In this document: positions 18,145 to 29,618 of the stretch, in pieces
Position numbering within the stretch: the first letter of the stretch is position 1
Layout of the letters: each line of letters starts with the position of its first letter
NCBI GenBank assembly: GCA_907163375.1
Contig: CAJQUW010010391.1
Location: 62,001-126,000 of the forward strand
DNA: 64,000 nucleotides
Direction of reading: 5' to 3'
Source: Prostheceraeus crozeri
Lineage: Eukaryota > Platyhelminthes > Polycladida > Euryleptidae
Notes under the pieces: model-generated
Told to the model about the DNA's origin: nothing
Databases searched by the model: none
What the model saw: only the letters and a program-made list of their open reading frames with translations
Translations under genes and position numbers: made by a program

Positions 18145-20368
18145 ATGCTTGCATTGAGATCTGTGGTCTGCCAGTGCACTGCTGGTCTTATTGTTAAAAG
18201 AACGCGCGTGTTCCATGAAACGTAATTTAAAAGGTCGAAATTTACAGGTAAATTTGTAAACAAACAATTTGTCTTTGCAAGTATATTTGCTAGGTAACCA
18301 ATCACAGACCGTGCAATTCTCATGTTTATTATGTTTAGGCTTGTTTTGAAGGCTACTATAAAGATTAGAGTTTGGAATGTCTACTAGGTTGACAGGTAAG
18401 TCGTATTTCTTAATAAGGGTGCGTAGTTTACAGCTCGTTTTATCATTCAAGTATTTCATTTTAAGAAAATTTGGGTTGCGTTTTTTAGGGACAGACTTAT
18501 TTTTTCTATTTCTAAAAGTGCGATAGGTTTTCTAACCATTTTGACGAAACTTTTTGTCTAGTTTATTTTTGGAGTTTTCAAACGCGGCTTCTGAGCTGCA
18601 TCGTTTTTGGACGTACTCTACAGTATTTTTTAGATAATTGCTTTTTACGTGACTTGGTACGTAGCTATCCTTCCGTAAGGCAGTGCCGGAATGATAGGGT
18701 TTCTCAAACCAGTTGTAATGGATGTTTTCATTTTCTATAAAAATGCTTAAATCAAGGAAGTTTAAGACTCCGTTTTCAGGTACCTCCATGGTGAACTTAA
18801 TTTCGCTACTTATGCTGTTAAAAGTTTTCAAAAGTTTAGAAAACCTTTGTCAAACGGTCCAATTATAATGTCGTCTATGTAACGAGCGTAGAGGGCAGGG
18901 ACTATAGCATACCTATCTTTCAAGTCTTTTAAGGCAACCGTTTCCAATTTGTGCAAATAAATAATCGCGTACGGAGGGCAGAAATGAGTTCCCATTGGGC
19001 ATCCTTTTATTTGGAGATAATGTTTATTATTAAATTTGATTTCGTAGTTATAACAAATGAAACTTAACATCTTCGCAACCGAGTCACGATCCAGACCAAA
19101 GCAATTTATATTTTTCCAATTTTCATTAACAAATTTCATGACAGCCTCAATCCCATTAGCTATGGGTATATTGGGGTAAAGGTTTTTTACGTCTAAGGAC
19201 ATGAAAGTACTGTTACTTTTATAGTGTATTTGGTGCAACCTATCGATTAAGTCTTCTGCATTTCCTATATACGACAGCACGAAACGTGTCAATTGAGTTA
19301 GAATTTTAGTCAGGAGCCAGTCAACTTTTTCTGTCGGAGTGTTTTACAGGACGCTATGGGGCGGAGGGGAAACGACCCATCCACTTTATCCTTATGGTCC
19401 TTGATAGTAACATGGAACGAGGCAGCCTCCGTTCCCGTACTATAGAGACGTTCTATTTGGTTCCTAGAAAAACTTTTGCAAGATGATTTTATAATTTTGT
19501 TAGCCTGGTTTTCTATACTATTTACTCGAGACTTGGCTAGAGGTTTGTACGTTTTAGTATCATTGAGTAATTGCTCAGTCTGGGCAATTATATCTACTTC
19601 ATTAACAAGAACAATTTTACTAGTTTTATCAGTTGCTTTTACTGAAAGCTCCTTATCTTTAAGATAATTGCGAGTGATATTGATCGTATTACTAAGTTCT
19701 TTTGCTTTTCTATTATTTTGCTGAGATTTGATTAAGTTGATGACCTCTGAACGGAAGAGTTTAAGTTTAGCCTCAGTTTCCTCGTCGGCTTTTGAAGGAA
19801 GGTTAGTGCGGTTTTTGGTAAACGGAATAGTTAATTCAGTTTCGGTGCTATTCTCTGTTTCACTATTGAACACTTTGTTCCAACGCAGCCGATAGGTGAA
19901 GGCATCCAGCTCTCTCTCAGTATCTACAATAAGCTGCTCATTAACCATATTCGGGATCCGATAACTCGGTCCTTTTTGTAAGAGATTGCTGATATTAGCA
20001 GGAATCTGATTCTCACACCCCCTAAGTAGCGGATCGAAAACAACACCAGTGCTCTGTAGAGTCGGCGAAGTGGCTCGATACAAGAAACTGTCACTATAAG
20101 GAGAGGGTAACACTGGTACGAGTTTCGGCTGCTCCATCCTTTTAGGATAAGGTTCATCGGTCCATCTTCTCCATTTGTCCCAGTGAGTCTTCTGAATCCG
20201 GCAGGATTCCTTCTCCGCAGCATCTTCCAACATCTCCAGTAATGTCTCCACGTCCTCACTTCTCCATCTTCTGACCAGGTGTAGATATCCGAAACCACGC
20301 CTCATATTAGTATGTTTGGTGCTCTCCTGTAACTGCTGGACATGCAGTCGAACAATTTTCAGCTCCAA
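18145..20368 (-). pseudogene. Penelope-like element: RT and first part of GIY-YIG domain
   Basis: This is the 5' part of the PLE that ends at 5029. Minus-strand pieces in order are: 20368-19310 (352 codons, opening at a TTG on the element boundary, so the 5' end is probably truncated; LRPIASCKTLRQK near its end is the RT finger motif); 19292-18828 (STFMSLDVKNLYPNIPIANG, KGCPMGTHFCPPYA, and ARYIDDIIIGPFDKGF with the catalytic YIDD); 18831-18532 (VLNFLDLSIFIENENIHYNW, TALRKDSY); and 18459-18145 (NCTVCDWL, LFVYKFTCKFRPFKLRFMEH, SSALADHRSQC). Three frame changes separate them. The GIY-YIG core between CKF and RPF is deleted, so the nuclease was already defective. Confidence 0.82.
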
Positions 20369-20403
20369 AGTGACATTATTGCTGGTGAAGTGCTAGAACT
20401 GAC
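20369..20403 (+). pseudogene. LINE reverse transcriptase fragment, part 2 of 3
   Basis: After the second copy of AGTGACATTATT the LINE frame resumes as IIAGEVLEL. Read across one copy of the duplication it gives RPGSDIIAGEVLEL, the normal RT order, which supports the PLE insertion model. It is soon cut by the foldback element. Confidence 0.65.
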
Positions 20404-21455
20404 CATAAAAACGCACAACATAAATTTCGATGACGGACTATCGATTTTCATGCCTTCCAATCGTGTCACACATCAACGTGCCACACATCATGCGTGAGCT
20501 TACATTCTCAGCTTTAAAATGAGCCATGATGGAGTGCATCGGTTATTGCATTTGTTCAGTAGTGCTCCAAGTAAGAAAATTGATCAATTTAAATTGCTAT
20601 TTTTCAAAAAGGAAACATGTGAGTATGATAATGAATCAGGCACGGGGAAAACGAACTTCTTCCGTGCTCTCTTTTAATACACTGGTCATCAAAATTAGTG
20701 ATACTGTGAAGTTATCACAAAATCATGACTCTTCTGACTGACAATGTTATATTCTCACTTTTTCATTAAAGATTATTATGTTTAGCTTCTTCAGAATCCT
20801 TGAGATGCAAGGAATTCGAATATGCAAGTTGCATTCAAAAAGTTCGATAGTTCTTTTTCAAACTTCTTCAACATTTTTCCTCATTGCCGGTAATGTACAC
20901 AAACAACAAATAAGGTGAACGAAGGTTCAAACTAAACAATTACCGAGGGCATGTCTTTGTGTCCTCTCATAGCGACTTACCTTGTTTGTGTCCCTTAGCG
21001 GCAATGAGAAAATATGTTGAAGAAGTTTGAAAAGGAACTATTGAACCCATTTGAATAAAACTTGAATATTCGCATTCCTTACCTCACAAGGATTTGGAAG
21101 ACACCTAGACATGAACATTTTTGATGAAAAAATGAGAATATAACATTTTCAGTCAAAAAAAGAGTCATAATTTTGTGATAACTTCACGATACCACTAATT
21201 TTTTCCTAGTTCACCGATTTTGATGACCACCATTTCAAACAAGAGTTCAGAAGATGCTCGTTACCTCCTTGCCTGATTCATTATTATACTCATATGCTTT
21301 CTTATTGAAGAAATTGCAATTTATGATTGAGCAATTTTCATATTTTGAGGAAATACATACTCGACTGACGCATAGCACGTTGATGTGCGGCACGATAGGA
21401 AAACATGAGAATCGATTGAATTTCAGAAAAATTTAGGTAGTCCGTTTCTATATTA
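20404..21455. mobile_element. Foldback element with about 0.5-kb inverted arms
   Basis: The left arm (about 20425-20900) and the right arm (about 20995-21450) are inverted copies with scattered differences. For example, CACATCAACGTGCCACAC faces GCACGTTGATGTGCGGCAC, AATGAATCAGGCA faces TGCCTGATTCATT, and CGACTTACCTTGTTTG matches its partner sequence near the centre. The spacer is about 100 bp. No ORF is recognisable. It interrupts the LINE RT frame between IIAGEVLEL and the part at 21530. Exact ends and TSD were not resolved. Confidence 0.65.
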
Positions 21456-21529
21456 TCAACTCCGTAGCATGAAATCTGTGTAACGAAGCTTGAAAAATAG
21501 AAACATAACCGCAAGAATGGACAAAGTCT

Positions 21530-21860
21530 GTCATGATAACGATCTCGAATAACGAAGACGTAACCAAATGCGGCAACTATCGCACACAGGTACGTGTACA
21601 AATAACCGTTATCCATACGTCTGGAGAAATTGAAAACTGGTTGAACCATATTTGTCGAAAGAGCAAGCGGGGTTCAGACACAGCGCCAGTCCGTTGCAGT
21701 AAATCCTCAAACTAAAGCTGTTTTGTAGATTTCAAGAAGGCTTTCTACACTGCACGTCACGAAATGATATGATCGGTATGCAGGCTAAACTAACCAGGAC
21801 AGGTTTGAAGCATCTGTGCGAGCGGAAGAGTATTTAAGAAATGGTCTGTACAAGAGAAGC
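21530..21860 (+). pseudogene. LINE reverse transcriptase fragment, part 3 of 3
   Basis: The frame reads MITISNNEDVTKCGNYRT, matching the LINE RT pattern of KKGD-x-x-x-C-x-NYR. After a frame change comes RKSKRGSDTAP, like the GFR-x-x-RG-x-x-D motif, then CFVDFKKAFYTARHEMI, the RT motif A whose aspartate (VDFKKAF) is catalytic. This order continues parts 1 and 2. The sequence is decayed and stops before the YADD motif. Confidence 0.65.
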
Positions 21861-22116
21861 GCACACGACAAGGTATTCAGCTTCTTTGCTAGCATAATGA
21901 TGATAACCGATGTTCAAGATCTATGTTTTATTGATAGCCAATGGCTTTGACTACATTTTGTGATTTGTTCAATGCATTTTAACTAAAAAATGACAAGTTC
22001 ACCAACCAGCATTTCTTGCTCTACAGAATTAAAGTAAGAGATATAAGGCTCGCCAATGCTTCATAGTAGTAATCCCGTAACAAAATCAAGTGCAAAATGA
22101 GGAGCAATGAGTCATC

Positions 22117-22887
22117 ATGCTGACTCAGCCCCCCCCTCTGGAGAGAGGAAGGAAATGGCCAAGGATGTGCTGGGAGGAATGGGTCCGAGAGGAAGAAACT
22201 GTTCCCTACCCCCCCTCTGGAACGAGACTTCCAACTTTGGTTGTAGAGATCGTAGAAAGTCGTGTGATAGCTCATTTGAAAGCTATTAGTGAGAAAAATG
22301 CATTGGAAAGCTCAGATTGGTCTTATTTTCCTGGGTTTAGAGAGGAAAGTGGCAGGAAAACGCCAGAGTTAGAAAAAGGCAGGTTTTGGATGTTTTGGGA
22401 TGAGAAAGTCCATTTTTCGGCATGAAGGAGTGCTCGGATGGAAAAACGGAGTGCATATTCGGACGTTTTGGCCAATTTTGGGTCTAGCAACTTGATTTCA
22501 GGTCAACCGGAGAGAAAAAGTTCTGACCTCCCCCCTTTTGGAACGAGACTTCCAACTTTGGTTCTAGAGATCGTAGAAAGTCGTGCAATGGCTCGTTTGA
22601 AAGCTAAGAGTGAGAAAAATTCAGTGGAAGACACGGCTTGTTCATATCTGCCTTCGTTTGGATGTGAGAGTGACCTTAAGATTTTTGTCCATCACCAAAA
22701 AAACGACAGAGTTAGAATTTCTATGAAAATAGCTCTAGCGGGTGAACGAAGCCTCGTACGTAAAAACAGAGAACAGATTTGGAATCAGCGTGCCATTTTG
22801 CATCTAGAGGGTGAGTTTCAAGTGAATCGGAGAGAGAAAGTCGAAAATTTTCTTCACACTGGGTCTCTACACGGGATTTTTTCCTGA
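22117..22887 (+). other. Two open frames built on a repeated 45-residue block (unknown)
   Basis: The frames at 22117-22425 (102 codons) and 22438-22887 (149 codons) each contain GTRLPTLV-x-EIVESR followed by a similar A-x-LKA-x-SEKN stretch. At DNA level the unit GAACGAGACTTCCAACTTTG recurs about 330 bases apart, and a weaker third copy begins near 23115. The same arrangement is present inverted at 33197-33919 in the other arm with only a few residue changes. Both frames lack known motifs. Preserved frames could mean coding, or simply recent arm homogenisation. I do not assign a function. Confidence 0.35.
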
Positions 22888-24499
22888 AAATGTTTAATTG
22901 TGGCCACCTTTGGCGATGAATAGCGGAGGATTGGAAGTGAATGAAGAGCTCGGGTTTCTTTTAGGAGCAAGAAAGCACTTTGTTCTCTAGGATCCTATCT
23001 TTTCAGATGCGTGGAAGGTTTCGTTTCCAAATGAGAGCATGTTGAATATCGAGTTTTTGCGCATTTTCCAAGATTTTGGAACTTTTGAAAATTTGAGTTT
23101 TTTGAGTTTTTTCATCTTGGCTTCTGGTCATCGTAGAGGGTCGAAGGATGTCTTAAATGAAAGGTGAGAGCAAGAAAACATGACTGTCAAAATTTGAAGT
23201 CAATCGGAGCACTAAAACCGGAGATAGACGTGTTTGAAGATTTGGATGATGGATATTGCCTCATCAGCTGATCGCCACAAACTATATAAGTGGAAACTCT
23301 ACTTGTGGAAATCAGTTCTCCCCCCGACTGGGTTGGGGTAGGTGAACTCCGATGATAGCATCGGACATTCCAAATTTCAGCAAACCGACTTAGAAAATTT
23401 CAATGCTGATATCAACTAAGGCGTCAGACTTAAAGGTTCGCCAGGAGATGGCCTTCGTCTCCAGGCCATAAAAGATTCCAAAACTTTAAAGGCTTGTAAC
23501 TTTGCTTCTACAAGTCCGTTTGACTTGATTCAAAAAATGTTCGATCGCTATTGATCAGACCTATACAATTTCGTAAGTAGTGCTGAATGCTGTAAATTTA
23601 AATTCATTATTTTTGGAGTTTTTCTGGGATTTTCGACCTTGCTGAAGTCAATGAAGGCATGGTTAAGTGTGTACGAGTCAGTCTTTCTCATGTCTTTACA
23701 TTATACAAGCGGCTTTTCACTGAAAGTGAGCATGACACGGAGAGTTTTGCTGTAATATTCCACTGACAGGGTGTTTCTTCAGGACGGCGGATGATGCCGT
23801 AGTGATAAGTGTGGCAAGGGAGTGTGTAATATTTTAGACCTAAACCGCTGGGGCAACTCATGTTTGGCATTTGACACAGTTCTCAACGTAGCACTTTGAA
23901 CGCCAATCGGTTGAGTCATAGCTTTCTTGTCATGGGTGGCATCTAAACATCTCCATTGCAAAACGCTTGTGAATCACGGCTTGTTATCCCTCTCTACGGC
24001 TTGCTGTCAGCTGATCAAAGTCTGCCAACATCCTGTAAATAACTCCACCGGTTTTCATGTCTGGCTATCAAGTCATTGACGGTGCAAGTCACGGAGATTT
24101 TCGGTGTCATACTTCCTGTTGGTGGGCGTTCTTTCGAGACAGCGGTTAAGTCCGTAGCGATGAGCACTGCACGGGACGTGGGCAATGGTAATCCTTGTGA
24201 AGCCTCTCTGTGTCATGTCTCCAAGTGGTTGCTTTTCGTCTCAACGTTGTACTCTGACCGCCAGGGCGACATTTAGCTATCTGCCATAGGTTACCTCATA
24301 AAATCTCAATTGCACTTGTCTCCCGATAGTTGGCCATACATGCAAGAATCAACCATGCGTTCTGCTTGTCTCTATCACGGAGACGAAATGATCAATGGAA
24401 TGAAAGGGTCATTCATGCGCCAAAACCCAATCACACGCTCATTTCTCTCTACGCCAGTGAACAAGCTCTTGTGAATGTAGTCAGAAATTTACCATGTTG

Positions 24500-25050
24500 T
24501 CAAATATAAATAGTTTTACTGCAACACAGGTTGATGTATGCTTAAAAAGTTTGATCATGACGTTTTATGAAACACAAATGTCATAAAATGTAAGCGTTGG
24601 TGTAGTCAAATAGTTTTACCGCAACGCACGTTTGTGAAAGTAAAGTTTGATCATTGAAGTTTTGTGACTGACCGAACTCATCACAGCACTAGAAAGTTTT
24701 ATCGAGTAGGTTTTACTGCACAGTGTAGATTGTCTTGTAAGTTACTTTCACAGTGTTAGAAAGTTTTATTGGAGACAGTTGCCAAATGTTCCCTTATTAG
24801 AAAATTCAAACTTCATGACTGTTAGATTGCTGAATACTTCATCAGGTTTACTAAAAGCAGTTTTCTACTGCAGTGAGACTAAGAGTTTAGAATGTTATAT
24901 GAAAACAGTGTTCACCACAGCACTAGAAAGTTTTACTGCACTGTGTAGATAGTTTCACATTGTTAAAGGGTCTTATAGTAAGCGTTGAATGTTTTATAAA
25001 ACCATGTAAAGTCTTGTCACAAACGTTGAGTGGGTGTGATAGCTAGTTCC
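24500..25050. repeat. Degenerate tandem-like tract (AGAAAGTTTTACTGCA words)
   Basis: Words such as AGAAAGTTTTACTGCA, ACTGTGTAGATAG and GTTTGATCATGACGTTTTAT recur at irregular spacing. The inverted equivalent is at about 30780-31590, where the array is longer and has extra units. It looks like an old satellite-like array within the arms. Confidence 0.5.
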
Positions 25051-25089
25051 ATGACATTGAATCCCGTGGGTCCTAAAGTCCATAATCCA

Positions 25090-25165
25090 AGGATAGGGTC
25101 CTCTACGGTTGGATTTAGGGGTTTACGGATTAGGGATTTAGGGTTTTATATCACATGCGCTAACC
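25090..25165. repeat. TTTAGGG-like tract
   Basis: GGATTTAGGGGTTTACGG and ATTAGGGATTTAGGG occur in a row. Counterparts are at about 30616-30665 (other arm), 28607-28640 and 28153-28210 (centre, the last with a copy in each orientation). The resemblance to telomeric repeats is superficial, since the units vary. Confidence 0.45.
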
Positions 25166-26567
25166 GTTCGTGTAGAATACGTGAAGCACATGCTCACTTA
25201 AAAGTCTAAACGCAAACGTTGAAAAAGTTTTGTAAAATGTTTCTGCAGTCACACTCGCTAGCGTACCAGCTTTACTAAATGTGTTGTTTGCCTCTATCAA
25301 ATTGAATGCGAGTGTAGACTGTTTTGTAAATTAAGGCAGTCTTAAACGTTTCTGCAGTCTGCATCGACAGCATACAAGTATACACATAGCAACCTGTAAC
25401 GTTGTAAGTCGAATGCATATGAGTTAGGAAACACTCAAAGCATGTGTGAGATAAATTCAACCTGCTAGATCAAGTGAAACACAAAAATGTCACAACTGTT
25501 TTACAGGAAACTTGTAAAGGAGAACTGTGTATAGAGAACCTTTACACTCATCATAGACAGATGAACATATATTGTAACTTCAACTATCTGACATTCAAAT
25601 GAAATTCGTAAACATGAACCGTTGTGTAAGAAACTTTATGACAATAACTTTATGTTGGTAAAACTTTCATAGATTGCAGCCGCGTTTACAGTTGATATAA
25701 GAACCAGTAGAAACGCGTAAGTCTGAGATGCAGTTCAACGACTCGACCACTGAACTAACAAAATGAACAAGTCTGTGTAAATGACCATGACACGTTCATC
25801 AGTAGAAAACAGCAAAGCATGCAATGTCATTGAATGATCAAGACTGAGTGACACGTCAGTGGAATTATTTCATGAGTATGAAACAGCGAACATCACATTA
25901 GGACTGTCCATGAGCATTAGAGGTTAGAATCAAAGTTTGCCTTTCATGTACATGACAAATGAATACGTGTCTCATTTCTAAACGAATCGTGCGTTGCTTG
26001 TAGAATCAACATTGAAACTTGCATCAAGTGATCCGTGGGAATGCAGACGATGTGAAAATGACACACAAATTGACATTTAACATTGCTTGCAATATTCAAC
26101 ACGCTGCCATTCAAAAGCAACTAAAATGTTTATCATAAAACCCATCAGTGAAACAGATGTTCCCTTCCTGTGCACACAAAGAATCACGAGTGCACTCAGT
26201 CGCCTGTCTGTCGCGCTACCCCTCAGCAGATAGAGTAGAACACAAAGATGAATGATAACCCTCTCTCTCTCTCTCTCTGTCTGGCACCAGTCTGTCACGT
26301 TAAACACATTGAATGTTCTATCGCATTTGTCCAACGAGCAAGGATGCAGGAACGCATCGTCATCTCAGACCTCCCACCTAGCTGATTCCCACACAGCTCA
26401 TTGCTATCGCGCCGGAAGGGAGATTCACGCGATAAATGCATCTAAGTTTGTTGAGTGGTTGAGGATGGCAGTCAATGAAAATATGTCTTCCCTTTTCTTC
26501 CTCCAACCATAAGTTTAGAGTGATTTGATTGCGCGAACCAGACATTTGAAAGGCTGTATCATTCTCA

Positions 26568-26576
26568 TATAAAGCA
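26568..26576 (+). promoter_or_regulatory. TATA-like box, left arm
   Basis: TATAAAG lies about 35 bases before an ATG that opens MSDKPRACVMPFRIVHRGEE. The same arrangement is inverted at 29648-29656. On this side the frame leaves the arm and runs into a CA-rich tract (THTHTH), so it is a partial copy. Confidence 0.4.
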
Positions 26577-26683
26577 GAGTCTCTTGCATTTCACTATCAT
26601 AGTCATGTCCGATAAGCCGAGAGCGTGTGTGATGCCATTTCGCATCGTACATCGTGGAGAAGAATTCCACAGTGATATCCTCA

Positions 26684-29242
26684 CCGTAGATACACACACA
26701 CATACGCACACACGGAATGTGTATGCAACGACTATTTTTCCTACTATCATGCCCTATGAATACATTCCTTCAAATATAAAAAGAACCCAAGTTAGAAAGT
26801 CATGACACCTACCCAACCGGATACAAAGAAGAAAACACACACACAGGCAGACAGAGGGAAAAAGAATATTAAGAAAAAATATTAGATGGCAACTGACCAG
26901 ATTGATAAGTATGCTGCTTCATGCGTATTATGAAAACATTTACGACAAATATACGGAGACTTAACACTATTTCTCGATGTATCAACCTTCCATTTATGAA
27001 TATCAATTCAACTATTCATTCAACATAACATACAATGTGAAGTCTATCAATGATCAAGTCTTACTTACATAAGCTTTCAGATGTAAATCAACTGTGATAC
27101 TTTAACTTGCACTTACATATAACAACTATTTCGTGTGTTCTATCCTATGCACTAAAAACCTACAACGACATTTATTCTATTACACATTGAATCTGTAGAC
27201 ATGATGCATTACATTAAATCCTCGATAACAAATACTATCATAAAACCTTTAGCAGTAGCTGACTTAAAACTTGTCCTGATTCCCACATTAATGTCATCAG
27301 TTATTCTTCTATCACATACTCATCAATATGAAAGGCTTGCATTTACTTAACTCTTCATATATTCGTGTCACTTAGTTGCTTTTGGAAATAGCTTTTCATG
27401 TACAGTTGGCACAACCCATACTCCAGTCATTACATGCTATTCATACTTTCGCACACATAGTGCCTTGTCTCCATCAACAAATCACTTCTATATGACTTTC
27501 ACGTGAACTACGTTCATAAACCAACAGTCCTAGTGCCGTGTGATTATATATCGAAATGGTACTGTTGTTTATTCCAACTATGTCACTGATTCAAACAGTT
27601 TAGTTTACTACCTATTCATTAAACTTTGCAATCTCAATCTTTGCTTTCGTCGAATATGATCCTCCAGTTTACATGCAACAACTATGATATGTGTTCTATC
27701 TTATACACTCAACCAGTAGAGACATTCATTCGGTTACATCCATGAACATGACGTGATAATATTCATATCATCTCAAAACCTTTTAACAGCGCTTGTCTTC
27801 AAACATATGCTGAATCCCACATAGCTTGTTTGTTACACTACCGATTCATTTCAATGCGAGCTAATCTTGCATCACCCATTTAATGCGACATAACTTTTCA
27901 CTTTACTTATTCCTACAATCCTACTACCATGTGTTCTAAACTTCATGAGATCCCTTTCACTTCTATCTCACACTTTATTCATCATATAATCAAGTGAATG
28001 AAATTGATGATACATTATCTGACTAAACGCATTCAGCTACATTCTACATGAACAGACATTGCTAACATGGATATATAAAACGCTAGGTCTTGTCATAGGG
28101 TTGACTATGCTATGGACTTAGTGATTTATCTATGTAACTTACATTTTTAAAACGGTAAATCCCTAAATCTAAACACTGGGACACCTATCCTATGGATTTA
28201 GGGATTTAGGAGTTTTGCTGTATAATTTAGTAAACTTATGTCTCTGTCAGCATACGACTTTTAAAATACAACACTGACTGATGAATGATGTTCATATATT
28301 CCTAGCTTGGATAACAAGAAACTTTCATGCGTTGACTATTATATATTTTCCTCATCTACTCTTTACACACTTATTATTCCAGTCACTAAGATACATACAA
28401 CTCTTCTATTGAACAAGCATCAATCACCTTTCAGCTGACCACATCAAATGTAAAGTGTACAACATAATGAGTAGGTAACTATCACTTATCAACGATATGA
28501 AACCTGTCTTTTCACCATGAAATAAATTCTTGCCTCCAAAGTCATTTTAAAAAGCGAACATATGCATCACGTATTCTACACTAAAAGAGATCGTTCATTT
28601 CTGTTATATAAAACCCTAAATCCCTATATCCAACGGTAGGTAACCCTACCACTTAGATGATGGACTTTAGCAATATATAGGTAAAGTATAAATTAAGTGA
28701 CAAGCATTTCAGTGTTTGTAAGATAGGTAAAGTATGAAATATAGTCACAAGCATTTCACTGTTTATAAAGTTAGATATAAAGTTGATGTTTGTAAAGTTT
28801 TAAATCATGTTAGAATCCTTTCAGTGTTCGTACAGTTAGAGATAATAGGTCTAACAAGCACGTTAGAATGTTGTTTATACTGAGATCTAAGGATATGACG
28901 GTTACATTAGAATTCAAGTGATTGAATGTCATCTTAATGAAGATAGACATGTGTTTATGGCTGCATGTGGTGCAAGTTCGGCTTCCCTTCATTCCATTTC
29001 ATCACTTGTCCTTCCTCTCTGCATTCCATATCCGAAGATATGTGTCGGGCTTGGGACCGCTTTAGCTGCATTAGAAGGAAGTTCTTATAAGAACTCATAA
29101 TGCATTCACGAGGAAGTGTGGTGAAACAGTGTGCTGTATGTGTGCATGATGATTTTATGAACTAAAGAACGCCCATCACTCACTCCATCACTGAAAGAAA
29201 ACATGAACGAGTTGAGATGACAGCCATTCCTATGCATGTGTA
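26684..29242. other. Centre of the giant element, mostly non-coding
   Basis: AT-rich. It includes a CA-rich tract (about 26692-26712), the degenerate AAACCCTAAATCCC-type copies at about 28.15 and 28.61 kb, and at 28940-29242 a segment that is the inverted copy of 31655-31960. No enzyme, RNA or known gene is recognisable from 26.9 to 28.9 kb. Confidence 0.5.
28940..29242. repeat. 300-bp segment inverted at 31655-31960
   Basis: GGTGCAAGTTCGGCTTCCCT at 28970 and CGAAGATATGTGTCGGGCTT recur as complements in the right arm near 31.85-31.93 kb. The left arm lacks this segment at the equivalent place (about 24.2-24.42 kb), where it has different sequence. The right arm was therefore altered after the arms formed, by insertion or gene conversion. 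Confidence 0.6.
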
Positions 29243-29252
29243 AAACTCTTAC

Positions 29253-29618
29253 TTCATCATCTGATATCACAATGACATCCTCACCCGCTACCACTTCCTC
29301 ACTTTCCGAGTCCTCACTCCACATCATCTCCTCTCTTTCCACCGTCTTGGCTTCGCTCGTCATCGCCCCGGCCTCATTCGTCACCATCTCGGCCTCACTC
29401 GCCACCGTCTCGACCTCACTCGCCACCGTCTCGACCTCACTTTCCGCCGTCTCCATCTCTTGCCGTAGTCGACGGCTCATGTCCTCATTCATGGTGAAGT
29501 ATGAATAATACTTCACGAATTCCACAGTGATATCTTCATCGGAGATATCACTGTGGAATTCTTCTCCACGATGTACGATGCGAAATGGCATCACACACGC
29601 TCTCGGCTTATCGGACAT
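29253..29618 (-). CDS. Candidate first exon of an acidic SIM-containing protein (unknown)
   Basis: Function is unknown. From ATG at 29618 the minus-strand frame gives MSDKPRACVMPFRIVHRGEE, then an acidic repeat region with SEVETVASEVETVASEAEMV, and SEDSESEEVVAGEDVIVISD followed by DE. VIVISDDE has the form of a SUMO-interaction motif (hydrophobic core followed by acids). The frame meets GTAAGAG at 29252-29246, a good splice donor in phase after DE, giving 122 codons. A TATA-like box lies about 35 bases upstream. The first 25 residues are shared with the left arm (26605 on), but the acidic part exists only here, at the arm-centre boundary. Later exons were not found. Alternatively it is an unspliced frame of 170 codons ending at 29106. 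Confidence 0.4.
29516..29565. repeat. Perfect short hairpin at the inner edge of the right arm
   Basis: GAATTCCACAGTGATATCT and its complement AGATATCACTGTGGAATTC are separated by 6-8 bases (about 29517-29561). It marks the point where homology with the left arm stops and falls inside the candidate exon. Confidence 0.75.

Larger units (their letters stand above)
5029..20368 (-). mobile_element. Penelope-like element split by a 12.75-kb hAT insertion
   Basis: The ends are defined by the direct repeat AGTGACATTATT at 5017-5028 and 20369-20380, inside the LINE fragment. The element runs on the minus strand. Its 5' part (RT and most of the GIY-YIG region) lies at 18145-20368 and its 3' part (end of the GIY-YIG domain, 3' UTR, hammerhead-like motif) at 5029-5374. 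Between them is a hAT-type element bounded by GACACAAT. Joining the two flanks across one GACACAAT copy gives an uninterrupted reading ...CKHIV/SIDNF..., so the host element was continuous when the hAT element inserted. Confidence 0.85.
22065..26683. repeat. Left arm of the giant inverted repeat
   Basis: It is inverted relative to 29543-34020 and highly similar over most of its length. It contains two open segments sharing an internal repeat (22117-22425 and 22438-22887), long degenerate tandem-like tracts (24.5-25.05 kb), a TTTAGGG-like tract (25.1 kb) and a CT microsatellite (about 26262-26280). Confidence 0.8.

Noticed and set aside
17765..18154. 129-codon minus-strand frame
   Set aside because: Its low-complexity NSNS/PIPI residues come from the GGAATT array at the hAT end.
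25095..25150. Telomere repeat array
   Set aside because: TTTAGGG-like words are few, irregular and repeated inside an interstitial element; not a telomere.
26262..26280. CT microsatellite as a promoter element
   Set aside because: An ordinary microsatellite, also in the other arm with different length; nothing shows a regulatory role.
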